From Candidatus Gastranaerophilales bacterium (GTDB lineage: Bacteria > Cyanobacteriota > Vampirovibrionia > Gastranaerophilales > Gastranaerophilaceae): a stretch of 64,000 bases of DNA. The notes below the pieces were generated by a model. The model made no database searches, was not told where the DNA came from, and saw only the letters and a program-made list of their open reading frames with translations. Of the stretch, positions 52,374 through 63,478 are shown piece after piece. The stretch is taken from NCBI GenBank assembly GCA_944323475.1, contig CALUSQ010000007.1:1-64000 (forward strand), written 5' to 3'. The translations under genes were made by a program, and so were the position numbers. How positions within the stretch are numbered: position 1 is the stretch's first letter; each line of letters starts with the position of its first letter.

Positions 52374-55046
52374 CTATATAATTTGTAGATCTTTTTCAAT
52401 GTCGTGCAATACCTTGTCTATAGAAGAAGCATCTGAACCAGCACCTTGTGCAAAGTTTGGTCTGCCACCACCTTTACCGCCAGTAGCTGATGCAATTTCT
52501 CCAACAATTTTACCGGCATTAACACCTTTTTGAACAAAAACATCAGAAACTTTAACCATAATGAATATCCCGCCGTCTTTTTTCAAAGAAACAACAACAA
52601 TAATACTGTCACCAAGCTTGTCAGAAAGTTTTTCAACAAAAGTTTTAACCATATTAGGTTCAAAATCTTCTATTTTAGAAATAAATAACTTACCGTCTTT
52701 TATATCTTGAGCTTTGCTTAAGAATGTTGAAAATTTTGTACTTGCAATTTCATTCTGGAGTTCAATTGTACGTTTTGTCAATAATTTGTTTGTTTCAATC
52801 AATTTATCGACACGTTCACAAATTTCATTTGTTTGAGCTTTGAACAAATATGCTAACTTGTCAGCTTCTTTAGCTTTATCATTTAAGAATTTAAAAGCAG
52901 CATCTGAAACCACAACTTCAATACGTCTTGAACCTGCAGAAATTGCTGACTCTTGAACAACTTTTGCAAGTCTGATTTGGGCTGTGTTAGAAACATGAGT
53001 ACCACCGCAAAGCTCACGAGAAACAAACTCACCTTTGGCATTTTTTATACCGACAACTCTTACTTTATCGCCGTATTTTTCGCCAAACAATGCCATTGCA
53101 CCACATTTTTTAGCCTCTTCAGCATCCATAATATCTGTGTGTTGTTCAAGTCCTTGAGAAATCCACTCATTCATCAATTCTTCTACCTGTTCGATTTCAG
53201 AAGCTGTCATTGCTCTATCAAATGAGAAGTCAAAACGAGTTTTGTCAGGTTCAACTTGAGAACCTGCTTGTTTTACACCGTCACCAAGAACTTTTTGCAA
53301 TGCAGCTTGCAACAAGTGTGCTGTTGTGTGGTGTGCTGTAATTTGTTTTCTTCTGTAAACATCGATAGCAGCACAAACAGATTCTTCAGGTTTTACCATA
53401 CCCTCTGTAATTTCTACTCTGTGAGCATAAAGATTATCAACTTTAAATGTATTTAAAACTTTAGCTTTAAAGTTTTGACCTTCAATGACGCCGCTATCAC
53501 CGACCTGACCGCCGCATTCTGCGTAAAACGGTGTTGTATCAAGAATAATATCAACAGTTTCACCTTCGTCAGCAGATTCGATTTTTTGAGCATCTTTAAC
53601 AAGTGCAACAACTTTAGCTTCTGCACAAGTTTTGTCATAACCGACAAAGTTAGTTTCGCCTTTTTCTTTTTCAATATCGATATAAATTAAATCGTCTGTC
53701 AAAATAATTTTTTGAGCGGCAGCTTTAGCACGTTCTTTTTGTTCTTTCATGCAAACTTTAAAACCTTCTTCGTCAACGGCTATGCCTTTTTCTTGAGCAA
53801 TTTCTACAGTCAACTCAAGAGGGAAACCGTATGTATCATACAATTTGAAAGCGTTTTCTCCGCTAATTTTATCAGAACCGTCAGCTAGAAGGTCATCAAG
53901 AAGTTTTTGACCTCTATCAAGTGTTTGTTTGAACTTTTCTTCTTCTTTTTTTATAACATTTTTAATTTTTTCTCTGCTTTCTTCAAGCTCAGGATAAGCT
54001 GATTTATAATTATCAACTACAGTATCAACAATGTTGTATAAGAAAGGTAATTCAAGCCCTAACATTTTACCGTGTCTTAATGCACGACGCATAATCATAC
54101 GCAACACATAGTTACGACCTTCATTACCAGGTACAATACCGTCAGAAATCATAAATGTTACGCATCTTGCGTGGTCAGTTATTATTCTTAAAGAAACATC
54201 TGTCTTGTTATCTTTTTTGTATTCTTTGCCTGTCATTTCACAGACTTTGTTTAAAATAGGAGTTAAAAGGTCTGTTTCGAATGTAGAAGTTTTACCTTGG
54301 ACAACCATGGCAATTCTTTCAAGCCCCATGCCTGTATCAACGTTTTTCTTTTCAAGCGGAGTGTAATTACCCTCTTTATCCTTGAACAATTCTGTAAATA
54401 CAAGATTCCAGATTTCAACCCATCTGTCACACTCGCAAGTTGCAACAGAACAATCATCGCAGCATTTTAGCTCTTCACCAAGGTCGTAGTGGATTTCTGA
54501 GCAGGGACCACAAGAACCCACATCTGAAACAGGGCCCCAAAAGTTGTCTTTTTTACCTTTTCTAAAGATTTTTTCAGCAGGAATCCCCACTTTGTTATGC
54601 CAGATATCAAACGCTTCATCATCATCTTTATAAATAGTGATGTACAATCTGTTAGGATCAAGGTGGAGATAGTTTGTTACAAAATCCCAAGCCCAAGGGA
54701 TAACTTCATCTTTGTAATAATCACCAAATGAGAAGTTCCCTAACATTTCAAAGAATGTATGATGACGAGGAGTTCTGCCAACATTTTCAATATCAGAATC
54801 TTTACCGCCTGCACGAGCGCATTTTTGACAAGTTGTAATTCTTTTGGGGTCGTAAGGACACTCTTCATAGCCCAAAAAGTATGGTACGAACTGCAACATG
54901 CCTGCTGTTGTTAAAAGTACAGTCGGATTATCCGGTACCAATGATGAACTTTTCACAATAGTAGACTGATGTTTTTCAGCAAAAAACTTTAAAAAAGCTT
55001 CTCTAATCTGTGCTCCTGTGAGCGGTTTATTAACTGTTTCTGACAT
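52374..55046 (-). CDS. alaS: Alanyl-tRNA synthetase
   Basis: 890 residues from ATG 55046 (MSETVNKPL), preceded by AAGGATTG. The class II core has RHHTFFEMLGNFSFGDYYK and GLERIAMVVQGK. The editing domain has ITAHHTTAHLLQAAL (HxxxH) and CGGTHVSNTAQI. A C-terminal C-Ala domain (about 770-890) has GGKGGGRPNFAQGAG. It charges tRNA-Ala and clears Ser and Gly mischarging. The length is normal. Confidence 0.96.
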   Translation of the reverse strand: MSETVNKPLTGAQIREAFLKFFAEKHQSTIVKSSSLVPDNPTVLLTTAGMLQFVPYFLGYEECPYDPKRITTCQKCARAGGKDSDIENVGRTPRHHTFFEMLGNFSFGDYYKDEVIPWAWDFVTNYLHLDPNRLYITIYKDDDEAFDIWHNKVGIPAEKIFRKGKKDNFWGPVSDVGSCGPCSEIHYDLGEELKCCDDCSVATCECDRWVEIWNLVFTELFKDKEGNYTPLEKKNVDTGMGLERIAMVVQGKTSTFETDLLTPILNKVCEMTGKEYKKDNKTDVSLRIITDHARCVTFMISDGIVPGNEGRNYVLRMIMRRALRHGKMLGLELPFLYNIVDTVVDNYKSAYPELEESREKIKNVIKKEEEKFKQTLDRGQKLLDDLLADGSDKISGENAFKLYDTYGFPLELTVEIAQEKGIAVDEEGFKVCMKEQKERAKAAAQKIILTDDLIYIDIEKEKGETNFVGYDKTCAEAKVVALVKDAQKIESADEGETVDIILDTTPFYAECGGQVGDSGVIEGQNFKAKVLNTFKVDNLYAHRVEITEGMVKPEESVCAAIDVYRRKQITAHHTTAHLLQAALQKVLGDGVKQAGSQVEPDKTRFDFSFDRAMTASEIEQVEELMNEWISQGLEQHTDIMDAEEAKKCGAMALFGEKYGDKVRVVGIKNAKGEFVSRELCGGTHVSNTAQIRLAKVVQESAISAGSRRIEVVVSDAAFKFLNDKAKEADKLAYLFKAQTNEICERVDKLIETNKLLTKRTIELQNEIASTKFSTFLSKAQDIKDGKLFISKIEDFEPNMVKTFVEKLSDKLGDSIIVVVSLKKDGGIFIMVKVSDVFVQKGVNAGKIVGEIASATGGKGGGRPNFAQGAGSDASSIDKVLHDIEKDLQII

Positions 55047-55111
55047 AATTATCAATCCTTTTCAAATACTTTATAGCAAAATTTTACTACAAAATATTTT
55101 GGATAGATAGT

Positions 55112-55291
55112 TTATGCTGTACGTGAATGTCTTCTCATCAAATCAGAAAGTTTTATCTCTTTTTGAACTTTTCTTACAGGTCTTTTTAAAACAGGTCTTG
55201 AAACTTTCTTAAAACCTGTCAATCCTACAACCGATTTTTCTTCTTGCTTAATCAAAAGCAGCTCTTTCATCAAATCAATAAATTCTCTCAC
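55112..55291 (-). CDS. Small basic hypothetical protein (59 residues)
   Basis: A GTG start at 55291 is preceded by GAAAGG (7 bases before). The frame runs 59 codons to TAA at 55114-55112: it begins MREFIDLMKELLLIKQEEK, has SRPVLKRPVRKVQ in the middle and ends SDLMRRHSRTA. The N-terminus is an amphipathic helix; the rest is strongly basic (Lys/Arg-Pro repeats), suggesting nucleic-acid or ribosome contact. It lies 65 bases upstream of alaS in the same direction. It was not recognised as a known family. Confidence 0.55.
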   Translation of the reverse strand: MREFIDLMKELLLIKQEEKSVVGLTGFKKVSRPVLKRPVRKVQKEIKLSDLMRRHSRTA

Positions 55292-55312
55292 TTTTTTGCC
55301 TTTCTAATACTA

Positions 55313-55345
55313 ATTCGAAAATATAAGTACCTTTATTTTTCGAAT
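55313..55345. promoter_or_regulatory. Inverted repeat with two TTCGAA cores
   Basis: ATTCGAAAA (55313-55321) and TTTTCGAAT (55337-55345) form a perfect 9-base inverted repeat around 15 bases that include GTAC. It lies upstream of the 59-residue gene and may be a dimeric repressor site or a promoter-spanning operator. No regulator can be named. Confidence 0.4.
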
Positions 55346-55429
55346 ATGCATTTTACCATCTCAAATTTATTCACAATTTAATATATTAACCCTCTTTTTT
55401 TAACCCCCGATTATGTTATAGTGGTGACT

Positions 55430-56140
55430 ATGACAGAAGATATTCAAATTATAAATGAGATTGAAAAAGCAGCAGCTTTGTGTGAAAAAGAATATTCGCA
55501 TGAAGAAATCATTGATACGTTGAAAACTGAAAATGATTTTGAAAAGCAAATCTGCATTCTCAAGTTACAAAAACTTAATTCACAGCAAGAAGCTGATTTG
55601 TTGGTTTACCAACTTACAGGTCACCATGGACTAATAAGAGAAGCAGCTGCATTAAAAATAAATGAATTTATTACAAATGAAAAATATATTGAATTTTTCT
55701 TGAATAATTCATCGCTAGAAGCTTTTTTAAAAGCCGTAAACGATATAAACCCAAATATATGCAGACATATTTGTTCAATTTTACAACCACTATTTAAAAA
55801 TAATAATAAACAAAAACTGGATTTTTTAAATAATCTGTACAAACGTTTTGATGAAGTATTTGAAGAATTAGAAAAATTAAAAAGAAGTAATTGGTATACA
55901 AAAAAACTTTTTAACTTATATTGGTGTCTTGAAGCCCTTGCTGTAACAGAAGCTCCTATTGATAAAAAATTAGAAACAGCATTGGAAAAATCTTCAAATA
56001 TCAAAGATTACACCATACGAGAAAAAGCAGCAATGGTAATCTGTTCATTGAAAAATACCAGTCCTAAAATTGAAGAAATAAAAGATAAACTAAAACAAGA
56101 TGATAATTTTTATGTAAAAAGATATGCACAATCTTTTTAA
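55430..56140 (+). CDS. HEAT-repeat-like hypothetical protein
   Basis: 236 residues from ATG 55430. TATAGT at 55417-55422 lies 7 bases upstream with a TG extension and there is no Shine-Dalgarno, so a leaderless ATG is preferred over the GTG codons at 55421 and 55424. The protein is all-helical with HEAT-like pairs (LVYQLTGHHGLIREAAALKI, AVNDINPNICRHICSILQPL, DYTIREKAAMVICSL). A protein-binding role is likely. It is followed after 50 bases by rimI. Confidence 0.65.
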   Translation: MTEDIQIINEIEKAAALCEKEYSHEEIIDTLKTENDFEKQICILKLQKLNSQQEADLLVYQLTGHHGLIREAAALKINEFITNEKYIEFFLNNSSLEAFLKAVNDINPNICRHICSILQPLFKNNNKQKLDFLNNLYKRFDEVFEELEKLKRSNWYTKKLFNLYWCLEALAVTEAPIDKKLETALEKSSNIKDYTIREKAAMVICSLKNTSPKIEEIKDKLKQDDNFYVKRYAQSF

Positions 56141-56190
56141 AAATTCTTTCTAAAGGGGACAATTTTATTATTTTAAGATAAAATCAGACT

Positions 56191-56697
56191 ATGAATATAA
56201 ATATCAGAAGAATGGAAAAAACAGATGTTGAAGAAGTCGTAAGACTGGAAGCACTTTCTTATGGAGAGCACCACTGGTCAAAAGAATCTTTTTACAACGA
56301 GTTGTCAAACAACCTTGCTCATTACTATTGTGCAACAAATGATGAAAATATTCTTTTAGGCTATGCGGGTTGCTGGCATATTTTTGATGAAGCACATATA
56401 ACAACGCTTTCTGTTCATCCTGATTTTAGAAAACAAGGAGTTGCTCAAAAACTTATGTTTTCAATTATTGATGATTGCTACAAAAACAAAATTAAATATA
56501 TAACACTGGAAGTTAGGGAGTCCAATATAGCAGCAATTTCTTTATATGAAAAAAATGGTTTTAAATCTATAGGAACCAGAAAAAACTATTATCAAGATAA
56601 TAATGAAAATGCTTTAATCATGTTTACAGAAAACATATGGTACGAAAAGTTCAAAACATTGTATAATAATTTGCGTAACCGGAGCAATCAAAATTGA
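56191..56697 (+). CDS. rimI: Ribosomal protein S18-alanine N-acetyltransferase-like GNAT
   Basis: 168 residues. A GNAT fold with the acetyl-CoA loop VHPDFRKQGVAQKLM (motif A), then ITLEVRESNIAAISLYEKNG and FKSIGTRKNYY, both typical of RimI. It acetylates the N-terminus of S18 and possibly other proteins. The length is normal. TAAAAT lies 6 bases before the ATG with no Shine-Dalgarno. Its TGA overlaps the TTG of the next gene, so translation is coupled. Confidence 0.9.
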   Translation: MNINIRRMEKTDVEEVVRLEALSYGEHHWSKESFYNELSNNLAHYYCATNDENILLGYAGCWHIFDEAHITTLSVHPDFRKQGVAQKLMFSIIDDCYKNKIKYITLEVRESNIAAISLYEKNGFKSIGTRKNYYQDNNENALIMFTENIWYEKFKTLYNNLRNRSNQN

Positions 56698-57347
56698 ATA
56701 CAAAACGCTTAAAAGAAGAACTAGACGCATTTAATGCAGAAAATAAAAAACTCAAAATAACAATGGGCACGCTTGTTGTTATGGGATGGTGTGTATTTTT
56801 AATTATTATTGCAACATTTACACAAATTGATTTCAATCATTATATACCGGTTTTCCCTCAAGTAGACGGGAATTTTTGGAAACTTAAACATTATTCTTAT
56901 ATTCCTCAAATACCTGTTATACTTTTTATCGCTGCACTTATTGGTAAACGATTTGGAATGACAGCCGTAACAATATACATATTGCTTGGTTTAACATTCT
57001 TCCCTATTTTTGCTCTTGGTGGAGGAATAAAATACATATTTCAATACAATTTTGGTTATATTTTAGCATATTTACCGGCAGTATTTATTGTAGCTTTTAT
57101 GCTAAAAGACAAATTCAATTATGCAACAATAGCAAAAGCAGATTTATTGGGTGTTTTGACAATACACATTATTGGCGTTTTTTATTTGGTTCTGATGGCA
57201 ATAATTCATAGAGATTCTTTTTCAAATGTTGCTGCATGGATAGTAATGCAAAGCGGAACAAAAATGATTTATGACTTCATATTCGGATATATTGCAATCC
57301 TTTTATCAAAACCTGTGAAACAAATTCTTTGGCTATCTATGGGGTAA
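56694..57347 (+). CDS. bioY: BioY-type biotin ECF transporter substrate-binding subunit
   Basis: 217 residues, TTG start overlapping rimI (GGAG 9 bases upstream). A short helical N-terminus is followed by about six TM helices. LFIAALIGKRFGMTAVTIYI, LLGLTFFPIFALGGGI and a YILAYLPAVF helix match BioY. BioY binds biotin for uptake, usually with energy-coupling EcfA/T components, which are absent here. This suggests that the organism imports biotin. Confidence 0.75.
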   Translation: MNTKRLKEELDAFNAENKKLKITMGTLVVMGWCVFLIIIATFTQIDFNHYIPVFPQVDGNFWKLKHYSYIPQIPVILFIAALIGKRFGMTAVTIYILLGLTFFPIFALGGGIKYIFQYNFGYILAYLPAVFIVAFMLKDKFNYATIAKADLLGVLTIHIIGVFYLVLMAIIHRDSFSNVAAWIVMQSGTKMIYDFIFGYIAILLSKPVKQILWLSMG

Positions 57348-57352
57348 CAAAA

Positions 57353-58717
57353 TTACTTTAATATTGAATAGTCAACAAGTTTTGAAACATTACAGTTCCA
57401 CTCATTTGTCCATTTTTCAATAATAATATCAGAGGGTGTTAAACCTCTATCAATCAACAACTTAAATGGTTCTAAAAAAATTTCTTCACCTTGATTATAT
57501 GATTTTAAACTGTCGTACGAAATCTGAAAAATTTCTTTGACCAAAGATTTTAATGAACAGTTTTTTATTGAAATATCTAGCCCTTTTTGTGGAGTTTTTC
57601 TTCTTAAATATTCATAGTCAAAATAAGTAAAATTTTTAAGTAAACTATTTATTTCTTCTATTGCACTATCATTGTATATTATACCTTTCCAAAAAGCAGG
57701 AACAGCACAGATATACTCACTTTTTTGATTATCATGATTTCTTATTTCTATATAATTTTTAAAACGCACATCCGGAAAATACAGACTCAAATGCAATTCC
57801 CAATCCTGCTTTGTTGCATTATAACCTTCATATCCGTTTTTCATAAATTGTCTAAACGTCAAATTATCTATTTTAATTGCATCTTTTTTGGTAGGAATAT
57901 TAGCAATATTTCTTTCTATAAAAATCATTGGCACATCAAGTAAAATTTGAACATAAGATTCAAAATCAAAAACACCGTCTTTAAAAGCACGAGGAGAAAC
58001 CAAGCCGCACCTGTCATTATCATTCTCCAACCAACTGAGTGCTCTGTTTGATTTGTATTTTGTTAATCTTCCATTTCGTATTGGAGAGTTTGCAAAAGCT
58101 GCACTGACAATAGGTGACAGCTTTAAAGCAATTGAAAATTTTTTCATTGCATCTTGTTCATCAGCATAATCAAAACTTGCTTGGATACCACTTGTTTCTC
58201 TCATCATTACAAGTGGTCTTTTGGCAACAGTAGGAAGATACTTTGTCATATATTCATATCTTTTTTTAGGAATTATATTAATATTTCTATATGTAGAAAT
58301 CGGTTGTATACCATAACCCAACCATTGAATTCCAAATTTTTGTGCAGAAATAGCTGTTGTTTTATTATAATTATCTATATATTTTTTTATATCAGAAATA
58401 TCAGACTTTGGTAACAAACTTAGTTCTGTCTGAGAACCCGGTTCAAGAGTAATTGTACCATCAGGATTTTCTAATCCAAGAATCGCACCTTTTTCATCTA
58501 TTGTCTGCCATTTCCCATTTTTAAAATTCCTTAAAAACATAGCAACGTCTTGGTAAGAAGATGCCTTATAAGTCTTTTTGTTTACAGGTAATTTTTCAAA
58601 CTCAACACCGACCTTTTTTTCAGCACAAGACTTAAAGCCGGAGCGAAATATCTCACAAAGCTGTGATTCTTGGGTAATAATATTCTGTTCATTTTCTGTT
58701 GGGGTATATTTTAGCAT
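57353..58717 (-). CDS. gshA: Glutamate-cysteine ligase (plant/cyanobacterial-type GshA)
   Basis: 454 residues, GCS2 family. Core motifs are KVGVEFEKLPVN (about residue 38), LEPGSQTELSLLP, GYGIQPISTYRN, METSGIQASFDYAD-like MRETSGIQASFDYA, and FRQFMKNGYEGYNAT. It makes gamma-glutamylcysteine from Glu and Cys with ATP. It overlaps gshB by 7 bases, an operon for glutathione synthesis. Only some cyanobacteria, proteobacteria and plants use this type. Confidence 0.9.
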   Translation of the reverse strand: MLKYTPTENEQNIITQESQLCEIFRSGFKSCAEKKVGVEFEKLPVNKKTYKASSYQDVAMFLRNFKNGKWQTIDEKGAILGLENPDGTITLEPGSQTELSLLPKSDISDIKKYIDNYNKTTAISAQKFGIQWLGYGIQPISTYRNINIIPKKRYEYMTKYLPTVAKRPLVMMRETSGIQASFDYADEQDAMKKFSIALKLSPIVSAAFANSPIRNGRLTKYKSNRALSWLENDNDRCGLVSPRAFKDGVFDFESYVQILLDVPMIFIERNIANIPTKKDAIKIDNLTFRQFMKNGYEGYNATKQDWELHLSLYFPDVRFKNYIEIRNHDNQKSEYICAVPAFWKGIIYNDSAIEEINSLLKNFTYFDYEYLRRKTPQKGLDISIKNCSLKSLVKEIFQISYDSLKSYNQGEEIFLEPFKLLIDRGLTPSDIIIEKWTNEWNCNVSKLVDYSILK

Positions 58718-59712
58718 ACAGGTGCAGGTATTTTTCCTTGTTTATGTTCAATGAGTTGAATAAGTTTTTCCATCAAAATATTCTGGAATTTTTCATTATT
58801 GTGAGCATTTATTTCTCTAATAAAGTAGCAAGGACTTGTTACATTTATTTCAATAATTTTTCCGTCTACAACATCAAGTCCAACCATATAAAGTTCAACA
58901 GCATTGAGTCTTTTTGCAACTTCTTGTGCCATTTTTTTCTCTTGTTCAGTAAGTTTTGATGTTTCAAAATATTTATCAGAATGGATACTGAATTTAAAAT
59001 CATCCTTTCCAGGGAGTTTTGTTATACATTCATCAAAAACATGCTCACCTAATATCAAAATTCTTTTATCACCATGGATAGCTCCATCCAAATATTTTTG
59101 GACCATAACCATTGTTTTACCGTTATTTGTAAGATTTTTTATAATAGCGTTTATATTTCTTTCTTCTGTATCCAAATAATAAACACCACTGCCAAAGCAT
59201 CTATTCAATGGCTTTACTATTGCTTTTTTATGTTCTCTTACAAAGTCTTTAATATCCTTCTCATTTGCTGAAACAATATTTTCTGGAGCAAATTGAGGGA
59301 AATAGTTCAGGTGAAATTTTTCATTAAAATTTTTTATAGCTACAGGATTATTTATAAGAATTGTCTTTTCTGAATCAACATAATCAAATACATTACAAGC
59401 ATTTATATAATCAATATCAACAGGCGGATCAGGTCTAAAAAATACAATATCAAAATCATCTATAATATATTTTTTCGGTTCGTCTTTTTTATAAAAAATA
59501 TTGCCATTTTCTAAATAAGCTTCATAACATCTGGTTTTTGCTATACAACTTTCTGTCAAAAGTCCGCTCTTTATTGTTATAAATACTTCAAAATTTCTTT
59601 CTAAAAATTCTTTTATTAACCAAAAATTTGTAACTAAGTCATTAAACTCAAAATATTTTAATTCCAAATCATCTATAACAAAAAGTATACTTTGTTTTAT
59701 TTCACAATTCAT
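58711..59712 (-). CDS. gshB: Glutathione synthetase
   Basis: 333 residues, ATP-grasp. Visible motifs are VFFRPDPPVDIDYINACNVF, KAIVKPLNRCFGSGVYYLD (ATP-binding), QKYLDGAIHGDKRILILG and YMVGLDVVDGKIIEINVTSP. It adds glycine to gamma-glutamylcysteine. GGGAG precedes the ATG. It is first in the gshB-gshA operon and divergent from a glyoxalase gene across 133 bases, which contain both promoters. Confidence 0.93.
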   Translation of the reverse strand: MNCEIKQSILFVIDDLELKYFEFNDLVTNFWLIKEFLERNFEVFITIKSGLLTESCIAKTRCYEAYLENGNIFYKKDEPKKYIIDDFDIVFFRPDPPVDIDYINACNVFDYVDSEKTILINNPVAIKNFNEKFHLNYFPQFAPENIVSANEKDIKDFVREHKKAIVKPLNRCFGSGVYYLDTEERNINAIIKNLTNNGKTMVMVQKYLDGAIHGDKRILILGEHVFDECITKLPGKDDFKFSIHSDKYFETSKLTEQEKKMAQEVAKRLNAVELYMVGLDVVDGKIIEINVTSPCYFIREINAHNNEKFQNILMEKLIQLIEHKQGKIPAPVC

Positions 59713-59845
59713 ATAATCTCCCTTTGCCTCATACCACTATATATCAACTACACCCAAAATGACAATGCCATGATATGATTAACTCATACGATGGATTATA
59801 AAAATAATAAATTAATTTAGGTAAAAAGTATAAAAAGGAGAAAAA

Positions 59846-60223
59846 ATGAAAATTTCACACGCAATGATTAGGGTAAAAAACATAGAAAAATCTATGAAAT
59901 TTTACACAGAACTGCTTGGTATGAAAAAAACACATGAAATAAAAGGTGAAGATTTTTTACTTCACTTTTTAAAAGGTAACGATTCTGATTTTGAAATAGA
60001 GCTTACAGAAAACTTTGATATTCCGGAAGATGGATACAAAAATGGCAACGCTTTCGGCCATTTTGCATTTGAAACTGACAATATGGATGAGTTTGTAAAA
60101 AAAGTAAAAGAAATGGGACTAACTCTTCTTTATGAACCATATATCATGGAAGAAGCAAAATCAAAAATTTGTTTTATAAAAGATCCTGATGGAAACGAAA
60201 TAGAAATCATTGAAAAACTATAA
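59846..60223 (+). CDS. gloA: Glyoxalase I-type protein (lactoylglutathione lyase)
   Basis: 125 residues, a single VOC module pair. MKISHAMIRVKNIEKSMKFY, IELTEN, GHFAFETDNMDEFV and KDPDGNEIEIIEKL provide the His/Glu metal ligands in family positions. With glutathione it converts methylglyoxal hemithioacetal to S-lactoylglutathione. Its position next to gshB-gshA makes glutathione-dependent methylglyoxal detoxification likely. Strong AAGGAG; it ends at a terminator. Confidence 0.88.
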   Translation: MKISHAMIRVKNIEKSMKFYTELLGMKKTHEIKGEDFLLHFLKGNDSDFEIELTENFDIPEDGYKNGNAFGHFAFETDNMDEFVKKVKEMGLTLLYEPYIMEEAKSKICFIKDPDGNEIEIIEKL

Positions 60224-60254
60224 AAAAAAGAACCGGATATGCTCCGGTTCTTTT

Positions 60255-60256
<2 letters not shown>
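60224..60256. terminator. Bidirectional terminator between gloA and gyrB
   Basis: A 14-base stem (AAAAAAGAACCGGA with TCCGGTTCTTTTTT) around a 5-base loop. T-runs leave it on both strands. On the minus strand the stem starts at the gyrB stop codon. Confidence 0.92.
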
Positions 60257-62702
<2,446 letters not shown>

Positions 62703-62840
62703 TTATCCCCAATTAGTCTTAAATTCTATCTATAGTAATATTTTACTACAAACAAAGAGTTTTAACCAATTTGTAAAGAATCAAAAGATTTATACATAAT
62801 GATAATGTGTATTATGTAGAAGATTATTTGTATAATGTCA

Positions 62841-62935
62841 GTGTAGATATTTAACTTTTTCGTTCAGAAAAACCCTCCAGCAAGGAATTGGGTTTTAAGT
62901 CACTCTAAAATTAAATATCTGCACTAATCTTTTTT
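62841..62935 (+). ncRNA. Candidate structured small RNA (about 95 bases) with promoter and terminator
   Basis: TATAAT (62831-62836) is followed by a self-contained fold. GTGTAGATATTTAA (62841-62854) pairs with TTAAATATCTGCAC (62911-62924), 14 pairs with one G-U. A 14-by-14 internal loop follows. The inner hairpin AAAACCCTCC (62869-62878) pairs with GGA and GGGTTTT (62884-62886, 62890-62896) with a 3-base bulge and loop AGCAA. TTTTTT at 62930-62935 ends it. There is no reading frame. The shape recalls 6S RNA, but it is shorter and no family was recognised. The flanking gap 62697-63056 otherwise holds the gyrB promoter and AT-rich sequence. Confidence 0.55.
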
Positions 62936-63056
62936 AAATTTTCATTTCTGAGTTTTAAAATCTCTTTGGTACAATAAGTTTTTTCTTTTAATTGTAAAAA
63001 AGAAAATAAATGAAATATAACACATTATCTGTTCTTTAAAAACATATATTCAAACT

Positions 63057-63422
63057 CTAGTGACAAAAACTAACATCACCAATATCAGAGCATCTGGCAC
63101 TATATTCTCCATATCCGCCTTTTACTTTTCTGACTCTTGTATAATCCAAAGTATTGTATCTGAAAGGAACAACATTCATGCTGTTAGTATTAGCATATGA
63201 TGCTTTTTGATTTTGTACTTTTTGTTTGTTGTTATTTATATACCAAGCACCTGTAGAATAATTACTAGAATTATATTTTTGAGAACCAGTTTGAACATTC
63301 GTCATTTGTTTCCATTGTCCCGAATAATTACCGTCATCATCAAACATAGAATCAGCTGAAAAAGCAGATTGTGCACAAAATATAATAAAAACAGTTACTG
63401 CAAGAAAAAACTTTACTTTCAT
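63057..63422 (-). CDS. Small secreted hypothetical protein
   Basis: 121 residues from ATG 63422, preceded by AGAGG. A signal peptide (about 1-22; FFLAVTVFIIFCAQSAFSA) is followed by a Tyr/Asn/Ser-rich mature part (SSNYSTGAWYINNNKQKVQ; KVKGGYGEYSARC). It has two cysteines near the C-terminus (CSDIGDVSFCH) that could form a disulfide. No homolog was recognised. Confidence 0.65.
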   Translation of the reverse strand: MKVKFFLAVTVFIIFCAQSAFSADSMFDDDGNYSGQWKQMTNVQTGSQKYNSSNYSTGAWYINNNKQKVQNQKASYANTNSMNVVPFRYNTLDYTRVRKVKGGYGEYSARCSDIGDVSFCH

Positions 63423-63478
63423 CAAGACCTCTTGTTTATCAATATGTTATAATTATACATTATTTTTATAGGTATATT

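Noticed and set aside
62841-62935. The small RNA as SRP RNA or tmRNA
   Set aside because: It lacks the conserved SRP tetraloop region (GGAAGG-AGCAG pattern), and it has no alanyl acceptor or tag frame.
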